The notes below the pieces were generated by a model. That model did no database searches, was not told the DNA's origin, and worked only from the letters and a program-made list of their open reading frames with translations. Both the position numbers and the translations under genes were made by a program. This document shows, piece by piece, positions 7,615 to 7,954 of a stretch of 7,954 nt of DNA (the first letter of the stretch is position 1; each line of letters opens with the position of its first letter). Source of the stretch: Flavobacteriaceae bacterium UBA3078 (GTDB lineage: Bacteria > Bacteroidota > Bacteroidia > Flavobacteriales > Flavobacteriaceae); assembly GCA_002366675.1 (NCBI GenBank), contig DFBO01000113.1:1-7954 (forward strand), in the 5' to 3' direction.

Positions 7615-7621
7615 TTTATAC

Positions 7622-7627
7622 ACCTCT
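7622..7627 (-). promoter_or_regulatory. Ribosome binding site of the solute-binding protein gene
   Basis: AGAGGT on the minus strand lies 7 nt before the ATG at 7614 and overlaps the alternative GTG at 7623. It favours the ATG start. Confidence 0.7.
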
Positions 7628-7850
7628 ATTTGAATTTAAATTTTTTTAATATATTAGTAGCCAACTCCCACGTCTTTAAAAGGATAGACTTTCAAAACTA
7701 AAACTTTAATTATCCTATTTCCTAACCTCCTTCCCTTGTGATTCTATATATTACGTAAACAACTATCCATTCGCTTATTATTACTATGGACATAAAATAA
7801 CTAATCTATTTTTATCCCCAAATCTAATGGTTTATTAGTTATTGGTTAAC
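7628..7850 (-). other. Long untranslated leader of the importer operon
   Basis: If transcription starts near 7851, this gives a leader of about 230 nt with no gene. It contains an orphan Shine-Dalgarno-like GGGAAGGAGGT (7725-7735) with no usable start codon at the right distance. A possible weak stem pairs AGGATA with TATCCT (7711-7716 and 7681-7686) across a 24-nt loop. No known riboswitch class was recognised. Confidence 0.4.
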
Positions 7851-7855
7851 CAGTT
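7828..7855 (-). promoter_or_regulatory. Candidate operator: palindrome and direct repeat at the importer promoter
   Basis: TGGTTAACCA (7843-7852) is a perfect 10-bp palindrome over the predicted start site. It is part of a 13-nt direct repeat read on the plus strand: TGGTTTATTAGTT (7828-7840) and TGGTTAACCAGTT (7843-7855), 10 of 13 identical, 15 nt apart. An overlapping CTAAT...ATTAG inverted repeat is at 7824-7838. Placement just downstream of the -10 fits repressor binding. The regulator family cannot be named. Confidence 0.45.
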
Positions 7856-7857
7856 TG

Positions 7858-7886
7858 ATATTATAATAAAAAATATCTCTTGTCAA
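7858..7886 (-). promoter_or_regulatory. Candidate sigma-70-type promoter of the importer operon
   Basis: A perfect TTGACA -35 (7881-7886) is followed on the minus strand by TAATAT (7858-7863) at 17-nt spacing. Alternatively it is followed by a perfect TATAAT (7860-7865) at 15 nt. Either places the start near 7850, upstream of the solute-binding protein gene. It is the best promoter match noticed in the window. Confidence 0.6.
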
Positions 7887-7954
7887 ATATTCTTTTAATT
7901 TTGTCATTTAAAAATCAAAAGTGGACTAAACTAAAATGGTAAAAAAGATGTAAT

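Noticed and set aside
7935..7953. Divergent gene start (ATGGTAAAAAAGATG, similar to LacI-type N-termini)
   Set aside because: The frame meets TAA after five codons, and there is no clear ribosome site, so no gene can be claimed at this edge.

Overview
This is an AT-rich bacterial window (about one third GC by eye) in which every supported gene reads on the minus strand. Starts are ATG or TTG behind AGAGGT/GGAGG-type Shine-Dalgarno sites. The content (a sugar-type ABC importer, two divergent UroD-superfamily proteins, an NAD-type dehydrogenase and decayed IS1634-like transposases) fits an anaerobic Firmicutes-, Thermotogae- or Atribacterota-like genome. Nothing in the window fixes the taxon.

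Layout in transcription order, right to left. A promoter-like TTGACA-17-TAATAT element, with a GGTTAACC-centred palindrome over the expected start site, lies near the right edge. A leader of about 230 nt follows. Next come a secreted solute-binding protein (7614-6286), a strong intercistronic stem-loop, and two CUT1-type permeases (6164-5283 and 5277-4438). These form an importer without its ATPase. A gene-poor gap (4437-3521) holds the decayed N-terminal part of an IS1634-like transposase. After it comes a second cluster: two URO-D superfamily proteins (3520-2345 and 2299-1244) and a short-chain dehydrogenase (1207-479). The left end (1-355) is the broken catalytic part of another IS1634/IS4-type transposase, cut by the window edge.

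A likely reading is a catabolic island. The importer brings in a small carbohydrate-like or polyol-like compound, the dehydrogenase oxidises or reduces it, and the paired UroD-like proteins, which carry the HxCG zinc-thiol motif of corrinoid methyltransferases, act on it or on a methyl group from it. The substrate is unknown, and the UroD pair is the least understood and most interesting part. The transposase debris on both sides of the UroD-UroD-SDR block suggests past mobility or rearrangement.
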